From: Solirubrobacteraceae bacterium
GTDB lineage: Bacteria > Actinomycetota > Thermoleophilia > Solirubrobacterales > Solirubrobacteraceae
Assembly (NCBI GenBank): GCA_016463765.1
Contig: JAEMQS010000016.1
Location: 1 to 64,000 of the forward strand
Length of the DNA: 64,000 nucleotides
Reading direction: 5' to 3'
The translations under genes and the position numbers were made by a program. The notes beneath the pieces were generated by a model. It had not been told where the DNA came from. It saw nothing but the letters and a program-made list of their open reading frames with translations, and did no database searches. Below, piece by piece: positions 15,863-23,160 of the stretch. Every line of letters begins with the position of its first letter. Within the stretch, counting starts at the first letter, position 1.

Positions 15863-17113
15863 GTGAGCCACACCGGCATTGATGTGTTCGCCAAGGTGCG
15901 CGGCCACGAACGCGCGGAGATCCTGCGCGCGGCCCGCGACGCGGACATGCTCCCCTACTTCCGGGTCGTCGAGTCCCCGGCCGCCCCCGTCATGGAGATG
16001 GAGGGCGCCGAGCGGATCATGCTCGGCTCGAACAACTACCTGGGCCTGACCGGCGACCCGCGGGTCATCGCCGGCGCGCGCGAGGCGCTGGAGACCTACG
16101 GCACCGGCCTGACGGGCTCGCGGCTGCTCAACGGCACCACGCCGCTGCACCTCGAACTCGAGCGCGAGATCGCCGCGTGGATGGGCACCGAGGACGCCAT
16201 CGTCTACACGACGGGCCACCAGGCGAACCTCGGCGCGCTGGGCACGCTGCTCGGCCCTGAGGACACCGTGATCGTCGACAGCGCCGACCACGCGTCGATC
16301 CTCGACGGCTGCCTGCTCAGCAAGGCCAAGCTGCGCCCGTTCCGCCACAACAAGCTCGACAAGCTCGAGAAGGCGCTCTCACGCGCCGCAGGAGACCCGG
16401 GCGGCGTGCTCATCGTCGTCGACGGCGTCTTCAGCATGGAGGGCGACGTCGCGCCGCTCCCGGACATCGCCGACCTCGCCAGCCGCTACGGCGCCCGGCT
16501 GATGGTCGACGAGGCCCACGGCGCGGGCGTCCTGGGCGCGCGCGGCGCGGGCGCGAGCGAGCTGCTCGGCGTCGAGGACCGCGTCGACCTGCGGATGGGC
16601 ACGTTCAGCAAGTCCCTGGCGTCCTGCGGCGGCTTCATCGCCGGATCGGCCGAGGTCATCGACTTCCTGCGCATCCAGAGCCGTCCGTTCCTCTTCACGG
16701 CGTCCGCCGTGCCCGCCGCGGTGGGCGCTGCGCTGGCGGCCCTGCGGATCATCCGCTCCGACGAGGGCCCGCAGCTCATGGCCCGCGTGCTGGACAACGC
16801 CCGGCACTGGCGCGACGGCCTGCTGGCGCTCGGTCTGCGGGTCGTCGAGAGCGAGGACGGCATCACCACCCCGATCGTCCCCGTCCTCGTCGAGGACGAC
16901 TGGAAGGCCGGCCTGCTGTGGAAGGCGCTGTGGGACGCGGGCATCTTCGTGAACGTCGCCATTCACCCCGCCGTGCCGCCCGGCGGCGCCCTCCTGCGGA
17001 CCAGCGTGATGGCCACCCATGACACCGGAACTCTGGATGACGCGCTGGGCCGCGTGGGCGCGGTGAAAGCCGCATTCGAGGCTGAACACGGCCCGCTACC
17101 CTCACCGGTTTAG
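15863..17113 (+). CDS. Alpha-oxoamine synthase, serine palmitoyltransferase-like
   Basis: 416 residues from GTG 15863. PLP fold type I: LGSNNYLGLTGDP (55-67), SRLLNGTTPLHLELE, His143 in ADHASILDG (ring-stacking His), DEAHG at 216-220, and the PLP lysine Lys250 in GTFSKSL. The C-terminus reads FVNVAIHPAVPPGGALLRTSVMATHD, closer to bacterial serine palmitoyltransferases than to BioF or Kbl, where I recall a different ending. Reaction expected: decarboxylative condensation of an amino acid (serine) with an acyl-thioester. No biotin or threonine-catabolism genes are adjacent, whereas a GNAT acyltransferase is divergent, so sphingolipid-type lipid synthesis is the best guess. KAS III-like BioF function remains an alternative. 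Confidence 0.75.
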   Translation: MSHTGIDVFAKVRGHERAEILRAARDADMLPYFRVVESPAAPVMEMEGAERIMLGSNNYLGLTGDPRVIAGAREALETYGTGLTGSRLLNGTTPLHLELEREIAAWMGTEDAIVYTTGHQANLGALGTLLGPEDTVIVDSADHASILDGCLLSKAKLRPFRHNKLDKLEKALSRAAGDPGGVLIVVDGVFSMEGDVAPLPDIADLASRYGARLMVDEAHGAGVLGARGAGASELLGVEDRVDLRMGTFSKSLASCGGFIAGSAEVIDFLRIQSRPFLFTASAVPAAVGAALAALRIIRSDEGPQLMARVLDNARHWRDGLLALGLRVVESEDGITTPIVPVLVEDDWKAGLLWKALWDAGIFVNVAIHPAVPPGGALLRTSVMATHDTGTLDDALGRVGAVKAAFEAEHGPLPSPV

Positions 17114-17427
17114 GCCACCTGAGCAAATTTCTCTTGTCCGGATTTTCACAAGACGGACACAAGAGAAAAAAGGCGCTATTAGCGGACGGGTCGGACGGTT
17201 GTCCGTTGACCGCGGCGGCACCCCTGTCATAGCTTCGCTGGGCGCTCAGCGCGACGCACCGGGGGAGGCACACGAGCCGTTCGGATACCACGGGAGGGTC
17301 CGAACAGCCAGGGTCGTGGACCTCCGCGAGGGCCCCGGGAGGCTGTCGTGCGGGCGCATGCGGTCAGAGAACATCCAAGGCAACGTTGGCTTCGACGTCG
17401 GGAGAGCGAAGTCAGCAGGGAGGACAG
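17114..17427 (+). other. 314-bp intergenic region with stem-loop and candidate mIHF promoter
   Basis: It holds an imperfect inverted repeat, TTTCTCTTGTCCG (17128-17140) against CGGACACAAGAGAAA (17154-17168). This is AT-rich for the window and may end the serine-palmitoyltransferase-like transcript or bind a protein. A candidate sigma-70 promoter follows: TTGACC (17206-17211), 16-17 bp, CATAGC/ATAGCT (17228-17234). That predicts a leader of nearly 190 nt before the mIHF gene. I see no reading frame with coding character in the leader. Confidence 0.45.
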
Positions 17428-17808
17428 ATGAACGCGACAGCAATCGCCCCTGGGCAAGAAACGAGTGCTGCCCCTCAGCATCTCGTGGCGCTCCAGCGCG
17501 CCAATAAGGTCCGGCTGGCTCGGGCCGAGCTCAAGCGCCGGATCAGCACCAGGGAGATCACAGTCGGCGACGTGGTGCTCGGCACCCCGTGGGAGGCGGC
17601 GAGCATGACCGTCGCCGATCTCCTCATGAGTCAGAAGCGGTGGGGTCGCACCCGCTGCAAGAAGTTCCTCTCCGCCATCCCCCTGTCCGAGACCAAGACG
17701 GTCGGCTCCCTCACCGAGCGCCAGCGCCACGCCGTGGCACAGGCCCTGGGCGAGGAGCCGGGACAGCGGGACGCGGCACCGGGCGCCCCCATGCGCCTCG
17801 CCGCGTAG
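17428..17808 (+). CDS. mihF: Actinobacterial integration host factor (mIHF type)
   Basis: 126 residues from ATG 17428 with GGGAGG 5 nt upstream. The core, from residue 27 to about 112, follows the actinobacterial IHF pattern: ALQRANKVRLARAELKRRI (long N-terminal helix), then MTVADLLMSQKRWGRTRCKKFL (helix-two-turn-helix DNA-binding motif), then VGSLTERQRHAVAQAL. This is the single-subunit nucleoid protein of actinobacteria, unrelated to the HU-like IHF of proteobacteria. An N-terminal Ala/Gln-rich extension of about 25 residues and a short C-terminal tail are extra. It is probably an abundant DNA-bending chromatin protein; the long structured 5' leader suggests regulated expression. Confidence 0.85.
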   Translation: MNATAIAPGQETSAAPQHLVALQRANKVRLARAELKRRISTREITVGDVVLGTPWEAASMTVADLLMSQKRWGRTRCKKFLSAIPLSETKTVGSLTERQRHAVAQALGEEPGQRDAAPGAPMRLAA

Positions 17809-17814
17809 CGCGGC

Positions 17815-18276
17815 TCAGGACGACATCGGAACGGGCGGCGCCGGGGGCGGCGCCGCCACGCCGACCCGGGTCGCCAGCTCCAGGATGTGCCCGTCCGGAT
17901 CACGCAGGTACAGGGAGTGGAAGCCGTTGCGCGAGAAGATCTCGCTCGTCGCCACCCCGTGCTGCTCCAGGTAGTCGCGCCAGCCGGCGAGCTCCTCACC
18001 GCTGTCGACCGTCAGCGCGATGTGGTGCGTCGACCCCTTCCCCACGACCCCGGGGTCCATGGAGGAGTACTCCAGGAACGAGATGCGCTGCCCGCCCCCG
18101 GTGTCGAACCAGTAGTGCCGGGCGTCCGGATCGTCGTCGCTCGTCGACTCCTGGACGAGCGCGAGCCCCAGCAGGTCGCGATAGAAGGCGGTGGTGGCCT
18201 GCAGGTCGGAGCTGATCAGGGTCAGGTGATGCAGGCCGCGGATCGCCATGCGGCGCGGCTCGGCGGGGTCAGGCAC
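17815..18276 (-). CDS. VOC-superfamily (glyoxalase/dioxygenase-like) protein
   Basis: 153 residues. GTG 18276 is preferred (GGAGGA 10 nt upstream); ATG 18249 has no ribosome binding site. Two beta-alpha-beta-beta-beta modules are visible. Metal-ligand-like residues are in GLHHLTLISSDL (His), then STHHIALTV (His) and LYLRDPDGHILELAT (Glu), the usual VOC placement of H...H...E. TAFYRDLLGLALV and RISFLEYSSMDP are typical of ring-cleaving-dioxygenase-like members. The reaction cannot be read from sequence. It overlaps the upstream membrane-protein gene by 8 bp. Confidence 0.82.
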   Translation of the reverse strand: MPDPAEPRRMAIRGLHHLTLISSDLQATTAFYRDLLGLALVQESTSDDDPDARHYWFDTGGGQRISFLEYSSMDPGVVGKGSTHHIALTVDSGEELAGWRDYLEQHGVATSEIFSRNGFHSLYLRDPDGHILELATRVGVAAPPPAPPVPMSS

Positions 18277-18742
18277 GGAAGCTCAGTCCTCCGGATCGAC
18301 GACGGAACACCTCGCGCAGGGCGAGGAAAGACAGGATGTAGACGGCCAGGCCGATCCCCAGCCGCACCAGGGCGCTGAGATCGGCGGCAAACCATGCGGT
18401 CGCGACCGAGATGGCCGTGGGCAGCAGCGCCAGCAGCATGCTGTGCGACCGAAAGCCGGTGATGTGCTCGCGGATCGCAACCTCGAGCGAGGCGACGCAG
18501 ATCACGGCGAGGCCAAAGCCGATGACCGTCCGACCGGCGCCGGCGCCCATGAAGAGCCCGATGCCGACGAACACGATCCCGGTGAGGATCAGGACCTCGA
18601 CGAGCGGGAACGGCGCCCACGGCGGCTTGGGCGCCTCGCCGGTGCGGGCACGGCGCCGTGGCCTGCTCGGAGCCGCGCCGGCGGTCGGCGCGGTCATGGA
18701 GACCGGTGCTGGTCCTCCCCGCTTGCGGGTGCGACGTCCCAT
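18269..18742 (-). CDS. Membrane protein with basic N-terminus
   Basis: 157 residues. The first 45 are Arg/Pro/Ala-rich and disordered. Four hydrophobic segments follow (about 47-67, 72-90, 100-118, 124-143) with a short basic C-terminus REVFRRRSGG. The last 8 bp overlap the VOC gene start, so the two are coupled. No recognised family. The Arg-rich N-terminus is predicted to be cytoplasmic. Confidence 0.7.
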   Translation of the reverse strand: MGRRTRKRGGPAPVSMTAPTAGAAPSRPRRRARTGEAPKPPWAPFPLVEVLILTGIVFVGIGLFMGAGAGRTVIGFGLAVICVASLEVAIREHITGFRSHSMLLALLPTAISVATAWFAADLSALVRLGIGLAVYILSFLALREVFRRRSGGLSFRA

Positions 18743-18781
18743 ACGTGGGGCGGAGGCTAGTCGGCTGGCGTTGTGCGGGCG

Positions 18782-19264
18782 TTATGGGCAGCCCGACGAC
18801 AGCTTCACGTGCCACCAGCCCGCGAGCATGCCGATGATCCCGCGCCGCGGCTTGACCTGATAGCCGCCGCAGCCGGGCTCGCCGAGGTCGGCGTGACGGA
18901 TGCGCACATACGGGTGCAGCTCGGGCGCGCGGCGGACCTCTTCGAGAAGCGCGCGGGTCTGGGCGATCTCGTCGCGGCGGGCGGCGCGGTGGGTGCGCTC
19001 CTGCGCGATGCGCGCGATGAGGGCGTCGCGCTGGGCTTCGAGCTCGGCGAAGGTCGGAAGATGGGCCTGGCGGCGCCCTGCCGCGGCGGTCGGCGCGATG
19101 GGGCGACGGTCGCCGGGATCGCGGAACGCGTCGGTGGTGAGGAGCGCGAGCTCGCGCTCGAGGTGGCGCAGCTGGGTTCGGAGCGTGGCGCGGGCCGAGC
19201 GCTCGTCCAGGACGACGCCGGGGTGCGGCGCGTCGTCGAGCAGCAATGTCGCGGGCGGGGCCAT
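18782..19264 (-). CDS. Coiled-coil hypothetical protein
   Basis: 160 residues from ATG 19264, chosen because GGAGG lies 6 nt upstream; the frame could also use GTG 19267. Residues 20-42 and 70-113 form charged helices with heptad character (ELEAQRDALIARIAQERTHRAARRDEIAQTRALLEEV). The C-terminal 35 residues contain PGCGGYQVKPRRGIIGMLAGWWHVKLSSGCP, with two cysteines that may pair. No signal peptide or known domain. The flanking gaps are 39 bp and 43 bp, without evident promoters. Confidence 0.65.
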   Translation of the reverse strand: MAPPATLLLDDAPHPGVVLDERSARATLRTQLRHLERELALLTTDAFRDPGDRRPIAPTAAAGRRQAHLPTFAELEAQRDALIARIAQERTHRAARRDEIAQTRALLEEVRRAPELHPYVRIRHADLGEPGCGGYQVKPRRGIIGMLAGWWHVKLSSGCP

Positions 19265-19307
19265 CACGATCCTCCGTTTCGGAGCGTACCAACGCGCTCC
19301 CGCGGGG

Positions 19308-19910
19308 TCACGGGGCCAGGAGATCGGCGACGCGGTCGAGCGCCTCCCACGCCGCCACCGCGGGCACGCCGCCGGGTGTCACCGCGGCCAGTCGCACCTC
19401 GGCGGTGGACGTGGTCGGCAGCAGCGCTTCCGCGGAAGCGCCCCACAGCGGCGCCACAGCCTGTTCCTCGTCGGCCAGGACGATCGCGCCGTCGATCAGC
19501 ACGACCCGCAGCGGGCCATGCAGCAGCGCCGCGTCCCACGCCGTCACCGCGACCTTCGTGTCAAGCAGCGCGAGCAGGAGCGCGTCGGTGACGACGTCCT
19601 GCGACCGGAACCCGCCGTGGCGCAGCCGCTCCAGCAGCGCCGCCTCGTACGGCGTCCGATCGACATCCGGGTCAAGGCCCGTGTGCCGGAACGCCACGCG
19701 GTAGGCGTGCACGATCTCGTCATGCCGCGCCTCGATCGCCACCCCACCGGTGACGCGGCTCGCCAGCTCGCGCAGCCGATCGCGGACGAAGGGATCGCGG
19801 CCGCGGCGCAGGTCCACGGGCGTGGTCAGCTCCCAGAGCACGATCCCGGGCAGGTCGGCCTCGACCTCCGGGTCGACCACGCCTCGCCTCGGGGTCGCGG
19901 GCTCGGTCAC
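19308..19910 (-). CDS. B3/B4 (tRNA-binding/editing) domain-like protein
   Basis: 200 residues. GTG 19910 overlaps the stop of the thioredoxin-fold gene (GTGA). The segment EIVHAYRVAFRHTGLDPDVDRTPYEAALLERL followed by VVTDALLLALLDTKVAVTAWDAALLHGPLRV resembles stand-alone B3/B4 domains, the phenylalanyl-tRNA-synthetase beta-chain editing fold. That assignment is moderate. It is the last gene of the long mce operon, an odd place for a tRNA-editing fold, so it may be a passenger. Codons 158-162 (ASAEA) are supplied by a copy of the dispersed palindrome. Confidence 0.6.
   Translation of the reverse strand: MTEPATPRRGVVDPEVEADLPGIVLWELTTPVDLRRGRDPFVRDRLRELASRVTGGVAIEARHDEIVHAYRVAFRHTGLDPDVDRTPYEAALLERLRHGGFRSQDVVTDALLLALLDTKVAVTAWDAALLHGPLRVVLIDGAIVLADEEQAVAPLWGASAEALLPTTSTAEVRLAAVTPGGVPAVAAWEALDRVADLLAP
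19424..19441. repeat. Copy 3 of GCTTCCGCGGAAGC palindrome, 18 bp, intragenic
   Basis: A perfect 18-bp palindrome inside the B3/B4-like gene, read there as GCT-TCC-GCG-GAA-GCG (Ala158-Ser-Ala-Glu-Ala162). The two copies in the DUF222-HNH gene have the same phase. Confidence 0.85.
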
Positions 19911-20512
19911 TTCAACCGCGCCGCCCGCCGCTCGAGCTCTTCCACGGTCAGCTCGTCGTACACGCTCTCCCGCACGATGCCGCCCTCGTCGGCGAAGACG
20001 GTCTGCGGGCACGTGATCACGCGGTAGACCGCGCTGAGCGCCCCGTCGCGGTCCCAGCCCACGGGAATGGTGATCCCGCGCCGGTCGAGGTCTGCGCGCA
20101 GCTTGTCGCGGTCGCCCTTGATGGCGATGGCCGCGACCTGGAGGTCCGGCTGCGCGCGCTTGAGGGCCTGCAGCGCATCGAGCTGCCCCATACAGCTGCC
20201 GACAGGCGCCACGAACGCCAGGACGACCGGTCCCTCCTCGGACAGCTGGCACCCGTTGAGGATGTCGGGGCCGCGGACCTCGCACGCCGGTCGCGCCCCC
20301 GCCGCGCCCTGATCCTCGCGCCGCGCGAGGTTCGCATCGCCGTCGAGGTCAGACCGCACCAGCGGGGCGGCGAACGGCGGCATCTCGACGCCGACCGGCA
20401 GGCTGTCCGGGGTGTCGTTCGCGCGGTCGGCGAACAGGGCGTAACCGAGCCCCAGGAACGCGAGGACGAGCATCGCCCCCGCGACGGTGCCCGACCAGCC
20501 GAGCCGCTTCAT
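19907..20512 (-). CDS. Membrane-anchored thioredoxin-fold (redoxin-like) protein
   Basis: 201 residues; ATG 20512 overlaps the MMPL stop (ATGA). A single N-terminal signal-anchor helix (about 8-29) puts the rest outside the membrane. The domain has the redoxin order: a beta strand PVVLAFVAPVGSCMGQLDALQAL at the active-site position, a strand DLQVAAIAIKGD, then GITIPVGWDRDGALSAVYRV and CPQTVFADEGGIV. The active site reads SCMGQ, so the CxxC is reduced to one Cys; other cysteines (CEVR, GCQL, TCPQ) exist. It may be a reductase, chaperone or cytochrome-maturation-like factor. Its place in the mce operon suggests service to an exported protein of that system. Confidence 0.68.
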   Translation of the reverse strand: MKRLGWSGTVAGAMLVLAFLGLGYALFADRANDTPDSLPVGVEMPPFAAPLVRSDLDGDANLARREDQGAAGARPACEVRGPDILNGCQLSEEGPVVLAFVAPVGSCMGQLDALQALKRAQPDLQVAAIAIKGDRDKLRADLDRRGITIPVGWDRDGALSAVYRVITCPQTVFADEGGIVRESVYDELTVEELERRAARLK

Positions 20513-23160
20513 GCCGGCGTATCGACCGGCGTGCTGGGAGCGCCACGCCGCCGCCGGGGTGACGGGAGGCGGACCGGGGACCGCTCGGTCCACACCAGCG
20601 CGGCGGGAAGCACGACGAGCACGCCGAGCAGCGACACGCTGAGGTTGATGACGCACACCAGCCCGAAGTTCCGCAGCATCGGGAAGTCCGAGAGGATCAG
20701 CACGGCGAAGCCGAGGATCACGGTGACCCCGGAGGCGGCCACGGCGGCACCGGTGGAGCTGTAGGCGTTGCGCAGCGCCTGGGCGACCTCCCGGCCCTTC
20801 TCACGTTCGCTGCGGAACCGTTCGGAGAGCAGCACGCTGAACTCCGTGGAGATGGCGATGACGAGTGCGGAGAGCACCACGGAGAGCGGGTTGAGCTCGA
20901 TGCGCAGCGCGAACAGCAGCAGCGCCGACCAGCCGGTCGCGAAGACGATCGGGATGAGCGGCACCAGCGCGCGACGCCACGACCGCAGCGCGACGAGCAA
21001 CACGAGCGCCACCGCGAGGATGCCGGCGATGAGCGTGACGACCCGCCGGCCGTGCCCGGAGACCTTGTCGTTGGCCTCGGCCGCCAGCACGGGCAGGCCG
21101 GCGAGCCGCACTTCCACACCAGGCGGAGCGGTGTCCAGCCCTCGGCGCAGCTCGGCAAGCACCTCGGCCTGCTGGTCGAGCGGCATGAGCTTCAGGCCGA
21201 AGCTCAGCGTCGCGGCGCGCCGGTCGGGCGTGATGACGTTCTGGCTGAAGTACGGCGGAATCGCGTCGAGCAGCGCATCGACGCGCTTCTGGGTGAGCTC
21301 GCCACTGGTGCTGAACAGGTCGGGCAGCGAGAACGCCGGGCAGATCTCCGCGTCGCCACACCCGCGCTCGGCGCTGTAGCCGTAGCGGTTGAGGATCTTG
21401 CGCTGCTGCTCGCCGAGCCACGCGATCGTCGCGGCCCGCCCCACGTTGTCGCCGGTGACGAGCACGTCGACCTGGCCGGCGACCCCGGTGGTCTCCTGCA
21501 GGCTGCGCAGGTCGCGCACGGCCTGCTCATCCTGCGGCACGAGCTCGAGGATGTCGGTCTGCACCTTGAGCTGGCTGTCGGCCGCCCAACCTGCCACCGC
21601 CAGCACGGCGGCGACCACGAGCACGCGCCCGGGTCGCCGGCCCGCCAGCGCCAGGGCGCCGGTCGCCGCGCGACTGGCCGCACGCCGGCCGGCACGGACC
21701 GGCCGGTTCTCGCGCAGGAGGCGCCCGACACGCCTTGCGGGCGGACCGAGCAGTCCGCCGAGGCGGGTGCGCAGACGGCCGGGCGGAACGTCGGAGTCGG
21801 CGAGGACCAGGGCCGCCGTGCCGCCCGCGAGCGCGAGGACGAACGCCACGACGATGCCGACGATGAGCAGCACGCCGAATCCGCGGACCATCGGGACCGG
21901 GGAGAGCAGCAGGACGAGGAAACCCGCGATCGTCGCCGCGGCCGCGGTGGCCACCGTGGGTGCGCCGAGGGCGGCGGCACGCTTCGCCGCCGGTTCCGCA
22001 CGGAGGCCGTCGCGCCGGCGCACCTCCTCGACGCGCGCCTGCAGCTGGATGGCGTAGTCGACCGCGAGGCCGATGAGGACCGGGAGCACGGCGATCGCCG
22101 CGATGGTCAGAGGCTGCCCGGCCAGCGAGAGCGCACCGAAGGTGATGCCTGCCGCGCCCAGGGCAACCCCGAGCGGCAGCAGCCGGAGCCGACTGGAGAA
22201 CACGAGCGCCAGCGTCGCGGCCATGACCAGGACCGCGGCGATCAGCAGGATGATCAGCGACCGGCTGATCGCGTCGGTGAGGTCGTCGACGACGACGGGC
22301 GCGCCGGTGACCGCCACCGAGACCTGGTCGAGCGCGAACTCGGACATGGTCGTGGCCTCGCGGATGTCGGCGATCGCGTCGCGCCGCTCCTCGTCGGACA
22401 GGTCGGGCTTCAACCGAACCTGGATGAGCGCCGCATCGGGACCCGGGAAGAGGTACGCAAAGCGCGCCTTCGGCGTCCCGGCGGGCTTGCTGGCGTCGTA
22501 GACGAGCTGCGAGATGAAGCTCGGGTCTTCGAGGTTCGGGACGCCGGTGAGTCCGTAGCGCACCGCGAGCTGCAGGAGGTCCCTGGTGAACTGCGCCTGC
22601 ACGAGCTGACGGGCCTGGAGCGCGAGCTTGTCCGCCTCAGCCTTGCTCTTGCCCTGCTTCAGCGCGAGCTGCCGCGCCGCCGTCGCCGCCCGCTCGGACT
22701 GCGCGGCCTGACCCTGCGTGCGCTCGGCGAAGCCCTGCTGGAGCTGGCGCGTCGACTCGTTGATGAACGTGCCGGGCCCGATGACGACCTTGACCGGCTT
22801 CGTCTCGGCGATGCGCCCGCACGGACTCTGCGAGCCGCCCGGCGGAATCGCGCCGCGCGGCACGTTGCCCGACAGGCAGCCCTCTAGGCCGATGACTTTC
22901 TGCAGGTTGTCGGTCAGGATCAGCCGGTTGAGCTCTCCGCGCAGCAGGACGATGACGCTGTCTGACCCGAACTGCTCGGCGAGGTCGTCCGTCGCCCGGG
23001 CGGTGGCACTCCCCTCCCCCACGAGGGTCTCGTTCCCGGCGTCGGGTTCGAGACGGAGCGACAGCCCGGCCCCGATGAGCGCGAGGACGATGCACACCGC
23101 CAGCACCGGCCGCGGCCGCCGGGCGGCGAACGCGGCCAGCGCGTGCAGCGGCCGGCTCAC
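20509..23160 (-). CDS. MMPL/RND-family lipid transporter
   Basis: 883 residues. GTG 23160 overlaps the last Mce gene (GTGA). Two homologous halves: each has one helix (about 18-38 and 520-540), a large extracytoplasmic domain, then about five helices with VLPVLIGLAVDYAIQLQARV in half 1 and SALVIAISTEFSVLLSERF in half 2. These carry acidic proton-relay candidates, as in MMPL/HpnN-like RND exporters. Arg-rich loops (LRTRLGGLLGPPARRVGR...) separate the halves. The extracytoplasmic domains contain several cysteines. Sharing a coupled operon with a full Mce importer set is unusual and suggests lipid movement across the envelope coordinated with Mce uptake. Confidence 0.85.
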   Translation of the reverse strand: MSRPLHALAAFAARRPRPVLAVCIVLALIGAGLSLRLEPDAGNETLVGEGSATARATDDLAEQFGSDSVIVLLRGELNRLILTDNLQKVIGLEGCLSGNVPRGAIPPGGSQSPCGRIAETKPVKVVIGPGTFINESTRQLQQGFAERTQGQAAQSERAATAARQLALKQGKSKAEADKLALQARQLVQAQFTRDLLQLAVRYGLTGVPNLEDPSFISQLVYDASKPAGTPKARFAYLFPGPDAALIQVRLKPDLSDEERRDAIADIREATTMSEFALDQVSVAVTGAPVVVDDLTDAISRSLIILLIAAVLVMAATLALVFSSRLRLLPLGVALGAAGITFGALSLAGQPLTIAAIAVLPVLIGLAVDYAIQLQARVEEVRRRDGLRAEPAAKRAAALGAPTVATAAAATIAGFLVLLLSPVPMVRGFGVLLIVGIVVAFVLALAGGTAALVLADSDVPPGRLRTRLGGLLGPPARRVGRLLRENRPVRAGRRAASRAATGALALAGRRPGRVLVVAAVLAVAGWAADSQLKVQTDILELVPQDEQAVRDLRSLQETTGVAGQVDVLVTGDNVGRAATIAWLGEQQRKILNRYGYSAERGCGDAEICPAFSLPDLFSTSGELTQKRVDALLDAIPPYFSQNVITPDRRAATLSFGLKLMPLDQQAEVLAELRRGLDTAPPGVEVRLAGLPVLAAEANDKVSGHGRRVVTLIAGILAVALVLLVALRSWRRALVPLIPIVFATGWSALLLFALRIELNPLSVVLSALVIAISTEFSVLLSERFRSEREKGREVAQALRNAYSSTGAAVAASGVTVILGFAVLILSDFPMLRNFGLVCVINLSVSLLGVLVVLPAALVWTERSPVRLPSPRRRRGAPSTPVDTPA

